Assembly (NCBI GenBank): GCA_022482925.1
Contig: JAKVOG010000005.1
Coordinates: forward strand, 62,001-126,000
DNA length: 64,000 nt
From: Selenomonas sp.
GTDB lineage: Bacteria; Bacillota; Negativicutes; Selenomonadales; Selenomonadaceae
Direction: 5' to 3'
Part shown: positions 1 through 12,219 of the stretch, piece after piece
Layout: every line of letters begins with the position of its first letter
How positions within the stretch are numbered: position 1 is the stretch's first letter
Position numbers and translations under genes: made by a program
The notes under the pieces: generated by a model
Told to the model about the DNA's origin: nothing
The model's database searches: none
What the model saw: the letters and a program-made list of their open reading frames with translations, nothing else

Positions 1-989
1 GCCCTTGTCTTCCAGTGTACGGATGACATTGACGACCTTCTGCTGTGCTTCCTCGACATCGCGGATCTTGACCGGTCCCATGAACTCGATCTCCTCACGC
101 AGCATATCGGCAGCACGCTTCGACATATTCTTGTATACCTTGTCGGCAACTTCCTTTGGCGTAGCCTTGAGTGCCAGCGACAGGTCCTTTCGTATCCACT
201 TCGCGCAGAACCATCTGCAGCGAGCGGTCGTCCAGCTGAACGATATCCTCGAATACGAACATGAGCCGCTTGATCTCCTCGGCCAGTTCCGGATTGTCCA
301 CTTCGAGCGTCTCGACGATGGATTTCTCGGTCGTACGGTCGACGCGGTTGAGTACTTCGACAATGGCCTTGACGCCACCAGCCGTTGTGAAATCCTGCGT
401 GACCAGCGTGGAAAGCTTGCGCTCCAGTACCCGTTCAACCTTCACGGATGATATCCGGTGACGTACGGTCCATCTGGGCAATACGCTTCGCTACGTCAGC
501 CTGCTGCTCAGGCGGCAGCGACCCGAGGACCGTAGCTGCCTGATCCGGGTCAAGATAGGCCATGATCAGGGCAATCGTCTGCGGATGCTCATTCTGGATA
601 AAGTTCATGAGCTGTGAAGGATCGGTCTTGCGCAGGAAATCGAACGGACGAACCTGCAGGCTCGTCGTCAGGCGATTGATGATATCCATCGCCTTGTCGG
701 CTCCCAGGGCCTTCTCGAGCACGCTCTGCGCATACTCAAGACCGCCGGTAGAGATGTAATCCCTCGCCATAGCCATCTGATAGAACTCACTGACAACCTG
801 TGCCTTCTGTTCTGCGCTGACCTGCTTATGATTCGCAATCTCTAACGTGATCTTCTCAATCTCTTCATCGTCCAGATGCTGGAACAGCTTAGCTGAGTAT
901 TCCGGCCCCAGAGCGATAAACAGGATAGCGGCTTTTTCCTGATTGCTAAGCTCTGCTGAATCGCCATCCCCATACATATCAAATGCCAT
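1..989 (-). CDS. fliG: Flagellar motor switch protein FliG (runs off window start; two apparent 1-nt frameshifts near 186 and 441)
   Basis: ORF 435..989 (MAFDMYGDGDSAELSNQEKAAILFIALGPEYSAKLF...) continues in another frame as ORF 95..481 (VERVLERKLSTLVTQDFTTAGGVKAIVEVLNRVDRTTEK...), then a third frame to the window edge (RTLEDKG); adjacent to fliF. Confidence 0.93.
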
Positions 990-2579
990 TTATTCATCCT
1001 CCGCAAGCCAGGTCTTGATAAGCATAGCCACTTCAGCTGGTTTCTCATCGATGAGCTTCATCAGCGTCTGCTTCTCAGTAAGACGCTGCTGCTCTTCTTC
1101 GGTAAGCTGATCCTCGTCGACTTCGCCTGCGCCGACCCTTTCGGCCCGCTCGGCTGCCTGACGCTGACGCTCTTCCTCTTCCAGACGCTGCTGCTCCTCG
1201 AGTGCGGCCTGCTCCTGCTGTTTCTTCCGACGACGCATCATGATTGCTCCAATGATAAGTGCCAGGACCAGCAATGCTGCCGCAACTTCCATATAGAAAA
1301 TGCGGTTTTCCTTGTCCTTGGCTGCCTGATCTTCAGCCGCACGGCGATCGCGCAGCTCAGTGCTGAACGGCAGCGGTTCAACCGATACCGTGTCGCCACG
1401 ATCCTGATTGATGCCAGCCGCGCTGCTGACTGTACGCATGATACTGTCCTGCTGAGTCGAATTGACATCATCATTGACCAGTACCGCCACATTCAAGCGG
1501 CGGATTGAGCCTGGAGCAGCCACGACCTTGGATTTCTCTTCATTGATCTCGTAGTTCTTCGTGGACTCCTTCTTGGCATAGTCCGCATTGGAGTTGCCAT
1601 TCTGAGCCACATAGCCCGGTACATTGGACTGGACGCCAGCGGCACCGCCCGGCTGGGTAGATGTTCCCGTATAGGTCTCATTCGTATCCTGCTGGCTGCG
1701 GATGATACCCGAGTCATCCACGACAGGTGTAACTGTCTGCTTGTCTGTCGTGCGGTCATCAAAATCCAGCTCAACATTGACACGGGCAAAAGCACGGCCC
1801 TCGCCCAGCGACTGGTCGAGCATGGTCTGAAGATTCTTCTGGATGTTATCCTGAACTTTTTTCGTCATATCCAGTTGCGTCATGGTCTTGGCGCCGACCG
1901 AATTCTCATCATTCTCATCCGGGTCATTGAGAATCTTACCGGTATCATCTACCAATGTGATATTTTCCGGTTTGAGCCCCTTGACGCTGTTAGCGGCCAG
2001 ATTGACGATTCCCTTGATCTCTTTCTTCGTCAGTTCTGCATTTGGTTTCAGGCGCAGCATAATGGAAGCCGTCGCGGGCTTCTCATTTTTCTTGTAGAGA
2101 CTGTCTTCCGGCAGTACGATATGTACACGCGCCTTCTCCACGGACTCGATCTGCTCGATCGTCCGGGTCAGTTCTCCCTGCAGTGCCTGCAGATAGTTTA
2201 CCTTGTTCTGAAACTCGGTCACGCCAAGTTTGCTGTCGTCGAAAATCTCGAAGCCTTTATTGCCCCGTGGAAGTCCCTGGGCAGACAAATCAAGACGAAC
2301 CTCATGGACATTCTTTGAGGGAACCAGGATAGTTGTGCCTTGCTTGCCTTCCTGCACTTCATATGCAACTTTCGATTCCTTCAGTTTAGCTGCTACTTCA
2401 CCGGCATCTTTCGTTTCCATATTCGTAAATAATGGAACCATGTCCGGCTTATTGCCATACCAGGCACTCACACCAATAATGGCAATGAGAATAGCCAAAG
2501 CGGCGCCCAGCATAATATAACGCTGGCGCTTGCTGAACCTGTTGTACAGATTCTTGTACCGCTCTTTCCAATCTCCCAT
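990..2579 (-). CDS. fliF: Flagellar M-ring protein FliF
   Basis: 529 aa; FliF-type N-terminus, TM segments and EKARVHIVLPEDSLY motif; flagellar operon context. Confidence 0.96.
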   Translation of the reverse strand: MGDWKERYKNLYNRFSKRQRYIMLGAALAILIAIIGVSAWYGNKPDMVPLFTNMETKDAGEVAAKLKESKVAYEVQEGKQGTTILVPSKNVHEVRLDLSAQGLPRGNKGFEIFDDSKLGVTEFQNKVNYLQALQGELTRTIEQIESVEKARVHIVLPEDSLYKKNEKPATASIMLRLKPNAELTKKEIKGIVNLAANSVKGLKPENITLVDDTGKILNDPDENDENSVGAKTMTQLDMTKKVQDNIQKNLQTMLDQSLGEGRAFARVNVELDFDDRTTDKQTVTPVVDDSGIIRSQQDTNETYTGTSTQPGGAAGVQSNVPGYVAQNGNSNADYAKKESTKNYEINEEKSKVVAAPGSIRRLNVAVLVNDDVNSTQQDSIMRTVSSAAGINQDRGDTVSVEPLPFSTELRDRRAAEDQAAKDKENRIFYMEVAAALLVLALIIGAIMMRRRKKQQEQAALEEQQRLEEEERQRQAAERAERVGAGEVDEDQLTEEEQQRLTEKQTLMKLIDEKPAEVAMLIKTWLAEDE

Positions 2580-2619
2580 GATCTCAATCCCTTCGCGTAG
2601 TTATTGCTGTCTCTATCGA

Positions 2620-2922
2620 TTATACCTGCATGCGCATGATTTCCTGATACGCGGACATTGCGCGGTTCCTTAGCTGAAGGGTGAGCTGCAGGGCTATGTC
2701 TGCCTTTTGGCTGGCAATGACGACCTGCGATACATCTTCAATCTGACCGGCAGCCAGCAGTGCATTCTGCCGGTCGGAGTCCAACTGTAATTGATTGGTC
2801 TTCTTCAGGGCATCTGTCAGATACGTCCCGAAGCTCTTTACTTCTTCCTTTGGCCGGGTCTCGCCCAAATGACTATCGGCATGCATGGACACCGGTGTCA
2901 TCTGCAGTGCTGCTATCTCCAT
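2620..2922 (-). CDS. fliE: Flagellar hook-basal body complex protein FliE
   Basis: 100 aa; C-terminal ALQLTLQLRNRAMSAYQEIMRMQV; between flgC and fliF. Confidence 0.93.
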   Translation of the reverse strand: MEIAALQMTPVSMHADSHLGETRPKEEVKSFGTYLTDALKKTNQLQLDSDRQNALLAAGQIEDVSQVVIASQKADIALQLTLQLRNRAMSAYQEIMRMQV

Positions 2923-2965
2923 CTTCCTGTCCTTTCAAAACTCGAAGCACAAATGCCAGCAATTA

Positions 2966-3412
2966 TTACTTGCCCATATCCAGGGCCTTGGTTACCATGG
3001 CCTTAGCTGCATTAATGGTTGTCGTATTTGCCTCATAGGCCCTTGAAGCCGTGATCATATCGACCATCTCGGCCACAATATTGACATTGGGACGCTCTAC
3101 ATACCCCTCCGCATTCGCATCGGGATGCCCCGGGTCATAGACCATCGGCCCCTGCGTCGTATCCGCCTGAATACCGACGGCACGAACACCATCCCCCGCT
3201 GCCAGCTTATTGGTCGACTGCTGCAGGAAACTCGAAAAACTATTCGAGTTCTTCGCCCGTGGCTCAAAGACCACATACCGGCGGTGATACGCGCCGCCTT
3301 CCTGCGTTCGGGTCGTATTGGCATTGGCAATATTATTGGATATGACATCCAGACGTAGGCGTTCGGCCGTCAGACCGGATGCTGCCGCATCAATCCCTAG
3401 AAACATGCTCAT
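2966..3412 (-). CDS. flgC: Flagellar basal-body rod protein FlgC
   Basis: 148 aa; AASGLTAERLRLDVISNNIANANTTRT and C-terminal MITASRAYEANTTTINAAKAMVTKALDMGK. Confidence 0.96.
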   Translation of the reverse strand: MSMFLGIDAAASGLTAERLRLDVISNNIANANTTRTQEGGAYHRRYVVFEPRAKNSNSFSSFLQQSTNKLAAGDGVRAVGIQADTTQGPMVYDPGHPDANAEGYVERPNVNIVAEMVDMITASRAYEANTTTINAAKAMVTKALDMGK

Positions 3413-3439
3413 TCACGAATCCTCCTCTAAGCCGGGCGA

Positions 3440-3877
3440 TCAGCTCTGCCCACTGGTGATGACATTCTTCATTCTCGAAATGAAACCACCCAGCTGCGTA
3501 GACATCGCGTTATAATAAAGCTGGTTCTTTGCCAGTCCAGCCATCTCACTGTCAATATCCACGTTATTGTTATCCACACGCATCGTTGTCGTGCCATCTT
3601 CCTCAATAACACCATGGACTGAGCCCGATGGCATTGCAATAGGCAAATGCCGGTCATGCGTACGAACCAGCGCCATACGGCCGCTATCCTCGTCCAGATG
3701 CAGTTCCTTCGCCAGCAAAGCCTCGAAGTTCACTGCACTCCGCTTGAAATTCGGCGTGTTCACATTGGCAATATTATTGCTGATGACCTCGTGCCTCAGA
3801 TTAGCGGCCTCGAGCCCACGGGACAGATAATTGAAATTCGATGAGTTTATGATCTGTTCCAGCATCTTCGGAATCAC
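3440..3877 (-). CDS. flgB: Flagellar basal-body rod protein FlgB
   Basis: 145 aa; LRHEVISNNIANVNTPNFKRSAVNFEALL; upstream of flgC. Confidence 0.95.
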   Translation of the reverse strand: MIPKMLEQIINSSNFNYLSRGLEAANLRHEVISNNIANVNTPNFKRSAVNFEALLAKELHLDEDSGRMALVRTHDRHLPIAMPSGSVHGVIEEDGTTTMRVDNNNVDIDSEMAGLAKNQLYYNAMSTQLGGFISRMKNVITSGQS

Positions 3878-4011
3878 ACCCTTTCCCCAAACTTATGCTA
3901 TAGTCTGCATTACATTCACAGTTACCATTTATTTATTTTCTACATAACACGTGCAACTCCTTCAAATTTTACCATTTTTTTTCTTTTTTTAGAAGTATCC
4001 ACTGCATAAAA

Positions 4012-4050
4012 TTAAAAAAAATAGCTGATACGGTATCCGTACCAGCTATC
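4012..4050 (-). terminator. Rho-independent terminator downstream of codY
   Basis: atagctgatacgg-tat-ccgtaccagctat hairpin preceded on + by an A-run (T-run on minus). Confidence 0.75.
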
Positions 4051-4065
4051 ATGCTTCGATTTCGG

Positions 4066-4842
4066 TTATTCTTTCATCTTCTGGACTTCATCCAGCAAAT
4101 ATTCATTGAGGACCTTGATATATGTCCCCTTCATGCCGAGTGATTTGGACTCAATGACGCCTGCTGACTCGAACTTGCGCAGTGCATTGACGATAACCGA
4201 ACGGGTGATCTTGACTTCATCGGCAATCTTCGAGGCTACAAGGAGTCCCTCTGTATCCTGCAGTGCGGACAAGATAGCAATAGCCGCTTTGCGCTCCGAG
4301 AAAGACAGGGTATTCAGTGCAATCTGGACTGTTGCCTTCTTACGAGCTTCAATCTCGATCTTCTCGGCATGGTCACGCAGCATTTCCATACCGACAACCG
4401 TAGCACCATACTCACAGAGCAGCAGGTCCTCATCGTTGAATTCCTCATCATACTTTGCCACGATCAGGGTACCAATGCGCTCACCAACACCATAGATTGG
4501 CACGATGGTCGTATTCTTGCCGTTGAACATACACTTCGTATTCTCTTCATACGCACACATTCCGGTCTTGGAACGCAGATTGGCATTCGTCTCATCCATG
4601 CGCATGAGCCAGTTCACATAGGACTTTGGAAATTCTCCCTGGTTGATGACCTTGTCGACCATAAGGTCGCATTCAAAATCATCGACGAAAGCATAGCCGA
4701 AGATCTTGCCTTTCTTATTCGTAATATAAACATTTGCCCCCAGCACATTGCTCAGCACGCGTGAGATACCATCATACTCAACGTTCTCCGAACGCTGCAG
4801 CAGACGATTGATTTTCCTCGTTTTTTCCAGTAAAGATGCCAT
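4066..4842 (-). CDS. codY: GTP-sensing transcriptional repressor CodY
   Basis: MASLLEKTRKINRLLQRSENVEYDGISRVLSNVLGANVYI...; C-terminal wHTH; start trimmed from ORF 4066..4905. Confidence 0.95.
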   Translation of the reverse strand: MASLLEKTRKINRLLQRSENVEYDGISRVLSNVLGANVYITNKKGKIFGYAFVDDFECDLMVDKVINQGEFPKSYVNWLMRMDETNANLRSKTGMCAYEENTKCMFNGKNTTIVPIYGVGERIGTLIVAKYDEEFNDEDLLLCEYGATVVGMEMLRDHAEKIEIEARKKATVQIALNTLSFSERKAAIAILSALQDTEGLLVASKIADEVKITRSVIVNALRKFESAGVIESKSLGMKGTYIKVLNEYLLDEVQKMKE

Positions 4843-5014
4843 TGTGGTTTTCTCCTTTTCAAAATAGTTCGATATCCGATAACGGCGCATTTCGTTCTTT
4901 ATCATGATACTGATACTATTTTATCACAGTTTTCAAAATAATCATAGATGCTGAATAATATTTTTAATTAAATTTTCTAATTATTTGACACTATCAAATA
5001 AAATTTTAAAAAAA

Positions 5015-6413
5015 TCAGAGGATAAACTGGGTCAGGTCCCGGTTGATGACAATATCTGCCAGCTGCTTATCCACATAGGCTGCGTCAACAGTAATCGTCT
5101 TCTCTGTCAACTCCGGTGCATTGAAGCTGATCTGCTCCAGCAGTTTTTCCAGCAGCGTATGCAGGCGGCGGGCACCGATGTCCTCAGCCTGCTCATTGAC
5201 ATCACAGGCCAGCTGGGCCAGTCGGGAAATCGCATCCGGCTGGAAGTTCAGCTCGATGCCCTCAGTAGCCAGCAGCGCTTCATACTGCTTTAGCAGAGCA
5301 TTCTGAGGCTCAGTCAGGATTTTCTCGAAGTCCTCCTTGCGAAGAGACTTGAGCTCAACCCGGATAGGGAAACGTCCCTGCAGTTCCGGAATGAGATCCG
5401 ATGGCTTGGCCATATGAAAGGCCCCCGCAGCAATAAAGAGCACATGATCCGTCTTGAGCGGACCATACTTCGTCATGACTGTCGAGCCCTCGACGATTGG
5501 CAGGATATCGCGCTGCACACCCTCGCGGGACACATCCGTACCACCCGAGCTCTCGCCCTTGACCGCGACCTTATCGATCTCATCGAGGAATACGATGCCG
5601 CTGTGCTCGGCCACCTTGATGGCTTCATCGGCTACCGCATCCATATCAATAAGCTTGTCTGCTTCTTCCTGGGCAAAGAGCTTGCGGGCCTGTTCCACCG
5701 TAACCCTGCGTTTCTTATGCCGCTTCGGCATGAGATTGCCAATCATGTCCTGCAGATTGTCGCCCATGCCCTCAAGACTGGAGCCTGCCAGCATGCCTAC
5801 CACTGGTTTGCCGGTCTCCTCGATATCAATCTCAATGGTCTCCTGCTCCAGTTCACCATTATGCAGGCGTTTGCGGACCCATTCGCGCCCGGCCGGATAC
5901 TTCGGCTCCGGCTGTTCCTCTGGCGCCTCCTCCGCTGTATCACCGCCGAAAAGACGTCCCAGCGGATTCTGTGACTTCTTAGGTTCCGGCACGAATACAT
6001 CCAGAATTCGTTCTTCAGCCATCTCAGCTGCCTTTTCCTGAACTTCCTCGATACGGTGCTGACGTACCATACGGACTGCAGTCTCAGCCAGATCGCGGAC
6101 AATCGACTCAACATCGCGGCCAACATAACCGACCTCGGTGAACTTTGTCGCCTCAACCTTGATGAACGGTGCCTTGACCAGTTTCGCCAGACGACGGGCA
6201 ATCTCCGTCTTACCGACACCAGTGGAACCGATCATCAGGATATTCTTCGGAATTACTTCTTCCTGCATCGACTCACTGAGCTGGCGGCTGCGCCAGCGGA
6301 TTCCGCAGGGCAATAGCCACCGACCGCTTTGCCTCATCCTGCCCGACGATATATCGATCCAGCTCTTCCACGATCTGCCGTGGTGTCTGCTCATTCACTC
6401 CGATTGTTTCCAT
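5015..6413 (-). CDS. hslU: HslU/ClpY protease ATPase subunit (apparent 1-nt frameshift near 6302)
   Basis: [48 protein letters not shown]-terminus [38 protein letters not shown] lies in another frame. Confidence 0.95.
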
Positions 6414-6957
6414 CAGTCCAGCTCCTCCACCTTGATGTTGTGATTCGTGTAGACACAGATATCAGCCGCAATCGAAAGCGCTTCTTTCGCGATCTCACCA
6501 GCCGCCATCTCTGTATGCTTGACCATCGCCCGACCAGCCGACAGGGCATAGAACCCGCCCGAACCGATTGCCGCCACATCACCATCCGGCTCAATGACCT
6601 CGCCATTGCCCGAAAGCATCAGCATCGTATCCTTATCGGCCACAAGCAGCAGTGCCTCCAGCTTGCGCAGGACCCGGTCCGTACGCCAGTCCTTGGCCAG
6701 CTCAACAGCCGCCCGCTGCAGATTGCCATGATAGGACTCCGAGCTTGGCCTCGAACTTCTCAAACAATGTAAATGCATCGGCTACTGATCCGGCAAAACC
6801 GGCCAGGATCTGATCATGATACAGGCGGCGCACCTTTACGGGCATTCGCCTTCATGATCGTATGCTCGCCGAACGTTACCTGCCCATCACCAGCGATAGC
6901 CGTCTTGCCGTTCTTGCGCACGGCACAGATTGTCGTCGCATGAAACTGTGTTTCCAT
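6413..6957 (-). CDS. hslV: HslV/ClpQ protease peptidase subunit (apparent 1-nt frameshifts near 6742 and 6835)
   Basis: [40 protein letters not shown]... continues across frames into [37 protein letters not shown] overlap with hslU. Confidence 0.92.
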
Positions 6958-6960
6958 TGC

Positions 6961-8295
6961 TTATTCTCCAATCTTTATCCTGAACGAATCGATTGCTGAC
7001 AGCGCGCGATCCGCCAGCTTCTGTTTTTTCAGCTTTTTATCCTTGATGTATTTACCGTTTGCATCCCGCATATCCATGGCCGGCAGAATGCCGAAATTGA
7101 CGTTCATCGGCTGGAAATGCTTGGCCTCGCTGGTCGTGATATAATGGCTCAGCGCACCGTGGCAGCTTTCTTCTGGGAACACCAGTGGTTCCTTGCCATC
7201 AGCCAGTCTGGCTGCATTGATGCCGGCAATCAGACCGGAAGAAGCGGACTCGACATAGCCCTCGACACCGGTCATCTGCCCCGCGAAGAGCAGGGTATCC
7301 ATCCCCTTCAGCTGCAGCGTTGGCCGCATGTGCTGTGGGGAATTCAGGAAGGTGTTGCGGTGCATCACGCCATAGCGCAGGAACTCTGCCTGCTCAAGGC
7401 CCGGAATCATGCCGAACACGCGGCGCTGCTCCGGCCACTTCAGATGGGTCTGGAAGCCGACGATATTATAAAGCGTTGCACTGGCATTATCCTGACGCAG
7501 CTGCACGACCGCATACGGACGGATGCCCGTCTCCGGATGCTCCAGTCCGACCGGTTTGAGTGGGCCAAACAGCAAGGTGCTCTCACCCCGACTGGCCATT
7601 ACCTCTACCGGCATGCAGCCCTCGAAGAACTTTTCCTTCTCGAAGTCCTTGGTCGGTGCCTTCTCGGCATGGACCAGTTCCGTCCAGAACGCTTCGTATT
7701 CTTCCTGTGACATCGGGCAATTGATATACGCTGCCTCGCCCTTGCCATAGCGGGAAGCCCGGTAGGCTTTGGACATATCGATAGACTCGAGACTGACGAT
7801 TGGCGCGGCCGCATCATAGAAATACAGGGAATCATTGCCGGTACGGGCGGCGATATCCTCCGCGAGCTTCCCCGCTGTCAGCGGACCGCTCGCAATGACC
7901 GTGATCGCATCATCGGCCAGGGGGATTGATTCCAGTTCCTCATGGATAACTGTGATCTGCGGATGCTCAGATACCGTTTTCGTGATGTAGTCGCTGAAGC
8001 CATGCCGGTCTACCGCCAATGCTCCGCCAGCCGGAACCTTTGTCGCATCCGCAGCTTCCATGATGATGGAACCGAGCCGGCGCATCTCTTCTTTGAGCAC
8101 ACCGACCGCATTCTCCATCCCGGCACCGCGCAGGGAATTACTGCAGACCAGCTCAGCAAAGCCTGCAGTCTTATGTGCCGGCGTGGATTTCACCGGACGC
8201 ATCTCATACAACGTGACCTGCGCTCCAAGTCTGGCAGCCTGCCAGGCTGCCTCTGAACCGGCCAGGCCGGCGCCTACGATAATTACTTTTTTCAT
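6961..8295 (-). CDS. trmFO: Methylenetetrahydrofolate-tRNA-(uracil-5-)-methyltransferase TrmFO
   Basis: 444 aa; [40 protein letters not shown]. Confidence 0.96.
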   Translation of the reverse strand: MKKVIIVGAGLAGSEAAWQAARLGAQVTLYEMRPVKSTPAHKTAGFAELVCSNSLRGAGMENAVGVLKEEMRRLGSIIMEAADATKVPAGGALAVDRHGFSDYITKTVSEHPQITVIHEELESIPLADDAITVIASGPLTAGKLAEDIAARTGNDSLYFYDAAAPIVSLESIDMSKAYRASRYGKGEAAYINCPMSQEEYEAFWTELVHAEKAPTKDFEKEKFFEGCMPVEVMASRGESTLLFGPLKPVGLEHPETGIRPYAVVQLRQDNASATLYNIVGFQTHLKWPEQRRVFGMIPGLEQAEFLRYGVMHRNTFLNSPQHMRPTLQLKGMDTLLFAGQMTGVEGYVESASSGLIAGINAARLADGKEPLVFPEESCHGALSHYITTSEAKHFQPMNVNFGILPAMDMRDANGKYIKDKKLKKQKLADRALSAIDSFRIKIGE

Positions 8296-10583
8296 TTCTT
8301 CTTCTTACCTTTACGCTCTTTTTCCGGCTGTGCCGCCTTCTCGGCCTCACGGGCGCGTTTGGCTTCCGCCCGCTGACGCATCTTCTCGAGTTCCTGATTG
8401 ATCGGGTGGTCGATACGCGTCTTGCAGCCATCATTGCTGCAATAGAGCAGTGCCCGGCCGTTCTTATAATGATGCTTCAACATGAAGGAACCACATTCCG
8501 GACAGGTCTCTTTCTGCGGCTGATCCCAGGTCGTATAATCACACGCCGGGTAGTTCTTGCAGCCATAGAATTTCCGCCCACGACGAGTCTTGCGCTCCAC
8601 GATAGCTCCGCCGCACTTCGGGCATTTGACGCCTGTATCCACGAGCAACGGCTTCGTATTGCGGCATTCCGGAAATCCCGGACAGGCCAGGAACTTGCCG
8701 AAACGTCCCTGCTTCACGACCATCATGCGGCCACAGAGTTCGCAGGGGACATCGGATACTTCAACCGGGAGTTCCACATGGCCGATGGCTTCATCAGCCT
8801 TTTCCAGTGTTTCCTCGAATGGTCCATAGAAACTGCCCAGCAGTTTATTCTTCTCGACTTTGCCTTCAGCGATCTCATCCAGCTCATTTTCGAGCCCGGC
8901 CGTAAACTTCACATCGACGATATCCTGGAAATATTCTTCCAGCATATCGACAACGACGAAACCCAGCTCCGTCGGCTGAAATGCTTGTCGATGCGCTGCA
9001 CATAGCCACGGGCCTGGATGGTCTCAATGATCGGTGCATAGGTACTTGGACGCCCGATCTCTTTTTCCTCCAGCGTCTTGACCAGCGATGCATCATTGTA
9101 GCGTGGCGGCGGTTCCGTGAAATGCTGCTGCGGCAGCGTCTTCTCAAGATTCAGGACGTCCCCTGCCGCCAGATCCGGCAGCAGGACATCCTTTTCCTTC
9201 TTCGTCGTATCCGCCCCGGCATATACTGCCGTAAAACCGGCAAACTTGAGCTTGGAACCAGCCGTGCGGACCGTATAACGGTCACCAGCCTTGATCATGA
9301 TGCTCATCGTATCGTAGACAGCCGGCGTCATCTGACTGGCTGTAAAGCGCTGCCAGATCAGCGTATAGAGTTTCAGCTGATCCTTGTTCAGATACTTCTC
9401 AATGCTGTCCGGCGTCAGTTCCGTACTGGTCGGACGGATAGCCTCATGGGCATCCTGTGCCTTCTTGCCGGCAGCATAGACATTCGGCTTTGCTGGCATA
9501 TAATCAGCACCGAACTGTGCCTGAATGAACTCGCGAGCATCACTCAGCGCCAGATCCGACAAACGGGTCGAATCGGTACGCATATAGGTAATCAGACCGG
9601 TCGCACCATGGCGGCCAAGGTCAATACCTTCATAGAGCTGCTGCGCCAGCATCATCGTCTTACGAGATGTGAAGCCCAGCTTGCGGGCCGCATCCTGCTG
9701 CAGGGAACTGGTCGTAAAGGGTGCCGACGGCTTGCGCTTGCGCTCACTTTTCTTGACGGCATCGACCCGTAGCGGCTGCTGTTCAAAGTCCTTGACCAGC
9801 ACCGATGTCGACTGCTCATCATGCAGCTCGAGCTTCTTACCATCCACCTGCGTCAGTTCCGCATCGAACATAGCCGATTTCGCTTTGCGGAGCTTCATGC
9901 CGACGGTCCAGTACTCAACCGAATCAAAGGCCTGGATCTCTTTTCACGGTCACAGATCAGCTTGACCGTGACGGACTGCACACGGCCGGCCGACAGGCCC
10001 TTGCGTACCTTGCGCCAGAGCAGCGGTGAAAGCTTATAACCAACGATACGGTCAAGCATACGACGGGCCTGCTGGGCATCCACCTGATCCAGATTAATGG
10101 AGCGCGGATGCTTCACAGCCTCCTGATAGCCGGCTTCGTGATTTCATTGAATACGATGCGGCAGTCATCCTCTGGATTGAGCCCCAGGATGAACGACAGA
10201 TGCCAGGCAATCGCCTCGCCCTCACGATCCGGGTCACTTGCCAGATAGATCTTATCGGCATTCTTGGCATCCTTCTTCAAAGCCTTGATCAGATCGCCCT
10301 TACCGCGGATATTGATATATTTCGGTGCAAAGTCATGGTCGACATCAATGCCGAACTGACTCTTCGGCAGATCGCGCAGATGGCCCATCGATGCCCGCAC
10401 CATATATTTCCGGCCCAGATACTTCTCGATGGTTTTTGCTTTAGCCGGTGACTCGACGATAACGAGTGTTTTCTTTATCTTGGTCTTGGATTTCGCTTTT
10501 GCCTTTGTTTTCGTCTTGGTTTTCGTTGCTGCTGCAGCCAAACCTTCACTCCCTCTCAGCACGCCGATATGCATGCAGTTCAT
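8292..10583 (-). CDS. topA: DNA topoisomerase I (three apparent 1-nt frameshifts near 8975, 9945, 10130)
   Basis: [43 protein letters not shown]..., [49 protein letters not shown] and C-terminal zinc-ribbon repeats, spread over four ORFs. Confidence 0.94.
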
Positions 10584-11643
10584 TCTCTATGACAAGACCT
10601 TTCATCTCCATCTGTAGAAGAATAAAGGCCAGATTCGACAATTCTCCGTCCGGCAGGCTGATAATGATCTCATCGATGGACAAGGGATGCTCAAACGATA
10701 ATACCTGCCAGACCTGCCTTTCTTCCGGAGTCATCCTGGGCCGTTCTTTCTTTTTGGGTGGTGCTGCCAGCCCATATTCTTCGAGAATATCCGCTGGTGT
10801 CTGTACGAGCTTAGCCCCCTGCTGAATCAAATGGTTGCACCCCTGGCTAGTCCCGGAGTAGATGCTGCCGGGAACGGCAAAGACATCGCGCCCCTCAGAC
10901 AGTGCCATCTCAGCCGTGATAAGCGACCCAGAGCGCCGTGCCGCCTCCACCACCAGCGTCCCCTGCGACAAACCACTGATGATGCGGTTACGGGCAGGGA
11001 AGAATGCTGGCAGCGGCTGAGTACCCGGCCCATACTCCGAAAGCACCGCCCCACCGGATGATGCGATCTCCTGCAACAGGCGCCGATTCTCTGACGGATA
11101 TACGACATCCACGCCGCAGCCCAGTACTGCAACGGTACGACCACTCTTGAGTGCCCCCTTATGGGCACTGGTGTCGATGCCGCGGGCCGCGCCACTGGCA
11201 ATCGTCAGTCCGGCAGCTGCCAGACGCTCCCCAAATTCCAGGGCGATTCCTTCGCCATAGGGCGTAAACTTACGGGATCCCACCATAGCCACACGGTCCG
11301 TTTCAGACTGCAACATTCCCCGATAATACAGCACCATCGGCGGGTCGAAGATTTCCTTTAATATAGGGGGATATGCTGAATCGTAGAAACTGCAAAGCCG
11401 GGTATGTACCCGCTGACAAGCTTCCTGCAGTCGCTCCGGACCTTCACACTCCGAACGACTGAACTTGACCAGTTTATCTGCCAACCGGCCTGGCAGTTGC
11501 CCCCGGAATACCAGTTCTTCTGCTGACGCATGCCAGACCTGACGCGGTGAAGCGAAGCTCTGGCACAATTTCTGCAGCCAGCGGCTGCCAAGGCCTGGGC
11601 ACCGTGCCAGGGCCGCCAGATAAAACTTTTCATCTGATTCCAT
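10546..11643 (-). CDS. dprA: DNA processing protein DprA/Smf
   Basis: 365 aa; [48 protein letters not shown]. Confidence 0.95.
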   Translation of the reverse strand: MESDEKFYLAALARCPGLGSRWLQKLCQSFASPRQVWHASAEELVFRGQLPGRLADKLVKFSRSECEGPERLQEACQRVHTRLCSFYDSAYPPILKEIFDPPMVLYYRGMLQSETDRVAMVGSRKFTPYGEGIALEFGERLAAAGLTIASGAARGIDTSAHKGALKSGRTVAVLGCGVDVVYPSENRRLLQEIASSGGAVLSEYGPGTQPLPAFFPARNRIISGLSQGTLVVEAARRSGSLITAEMALSEGRDVFAVPGSIYSGTSQGCNHLIQQGAKLVQTPADILEEYGLAAPPKKKERPRMTPEERQVWQVLSFEHPLSIDEIIISLPDGELSNLAFILLQMEMKGLVIENELHAYRRAERE

Positions 11644-11847
11644 CTCATCGCCATCCTTAGACCTGTACGTTATACCATCTTAGCGAAAAATCAGGATTTA
11701 TGCAACACTTTACACTAATTTTTCAGAAAATCGCGGAATCTTTCCTACATTCTCATCTACGCACCAGGGTGCAGTAAATCCATAAATTTCACGTATCATA
11801 AAAGGCCATCAGCCAAAAATGGCCAATGACCTTCACACAGCTATCGA

Positions 11848-12219
11848 TCAAGCCTGCGTACGGGTAGTCTCTACCTCAACATAGTCGATTGGACCGGAGA
11901 TAGGAACCGACGGTTTACGGATATTGACCGTCACCGACCTAAAATGCGGATATTTTGCCAACAATTTATCCCCGACGTGAGCAGACAATGCCCCCAGCAT
12001 CTGGAAGCGCTTATTCTCAACAACATCCTTAACGATATCATAAACAGCAGCCGGATCAACTCCATCCTTGATATCATCCGTTTCAGCCATTCTATCATCT
12101 TTTGTCTCAACTTCTACATCCAGATAGAATTTCTGGCCCTGCTCACGCTCATACTCGTAGACGCCATGAAAACCATAGAACATCATGTTATGAATTCTTA
12201 CTTTTGCCATCGTAGTCAC
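11848..12219 (-). CDS. folB: Dihydroneopterin aldolase
   Basis: 123 aa; KVRIHNMMFYGFHGVYEYEREQGQKFYLDVEVETKD. Confidence 0.9.
   Translation of the reverse strand: MTTMAKVRIHNMMFYGFHGVYEYEREQGQKFYLDVEVETKDDRMAETDDIKDGVDPAAVYDIVKDVVENKRFQMLGALSAHVGDKLLAKYPHFRSVTVNIRKPSVPISGPIDYVEVETTRTQA

Noticed and set aside
6413-6957. hslV and hslU as genuine pseudogenes
   Set aside because: Multiple nearby 1-nt gains in short homopolymers with otherwise perfect conservation point to sequence error rather than decay.
8292-10583. Programmed frameshifting in topA
   Set aside because: Three sites without a common slippery motif or downstream structure; indel error is the simpler explanation.
10429-10825. Hydrophobic + strand ORFs near 10.5 kb (FVFVLVF repeats)
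   Set aside because: Antisense translation of the Lys/Thr-rich topA 5' end and dprA.
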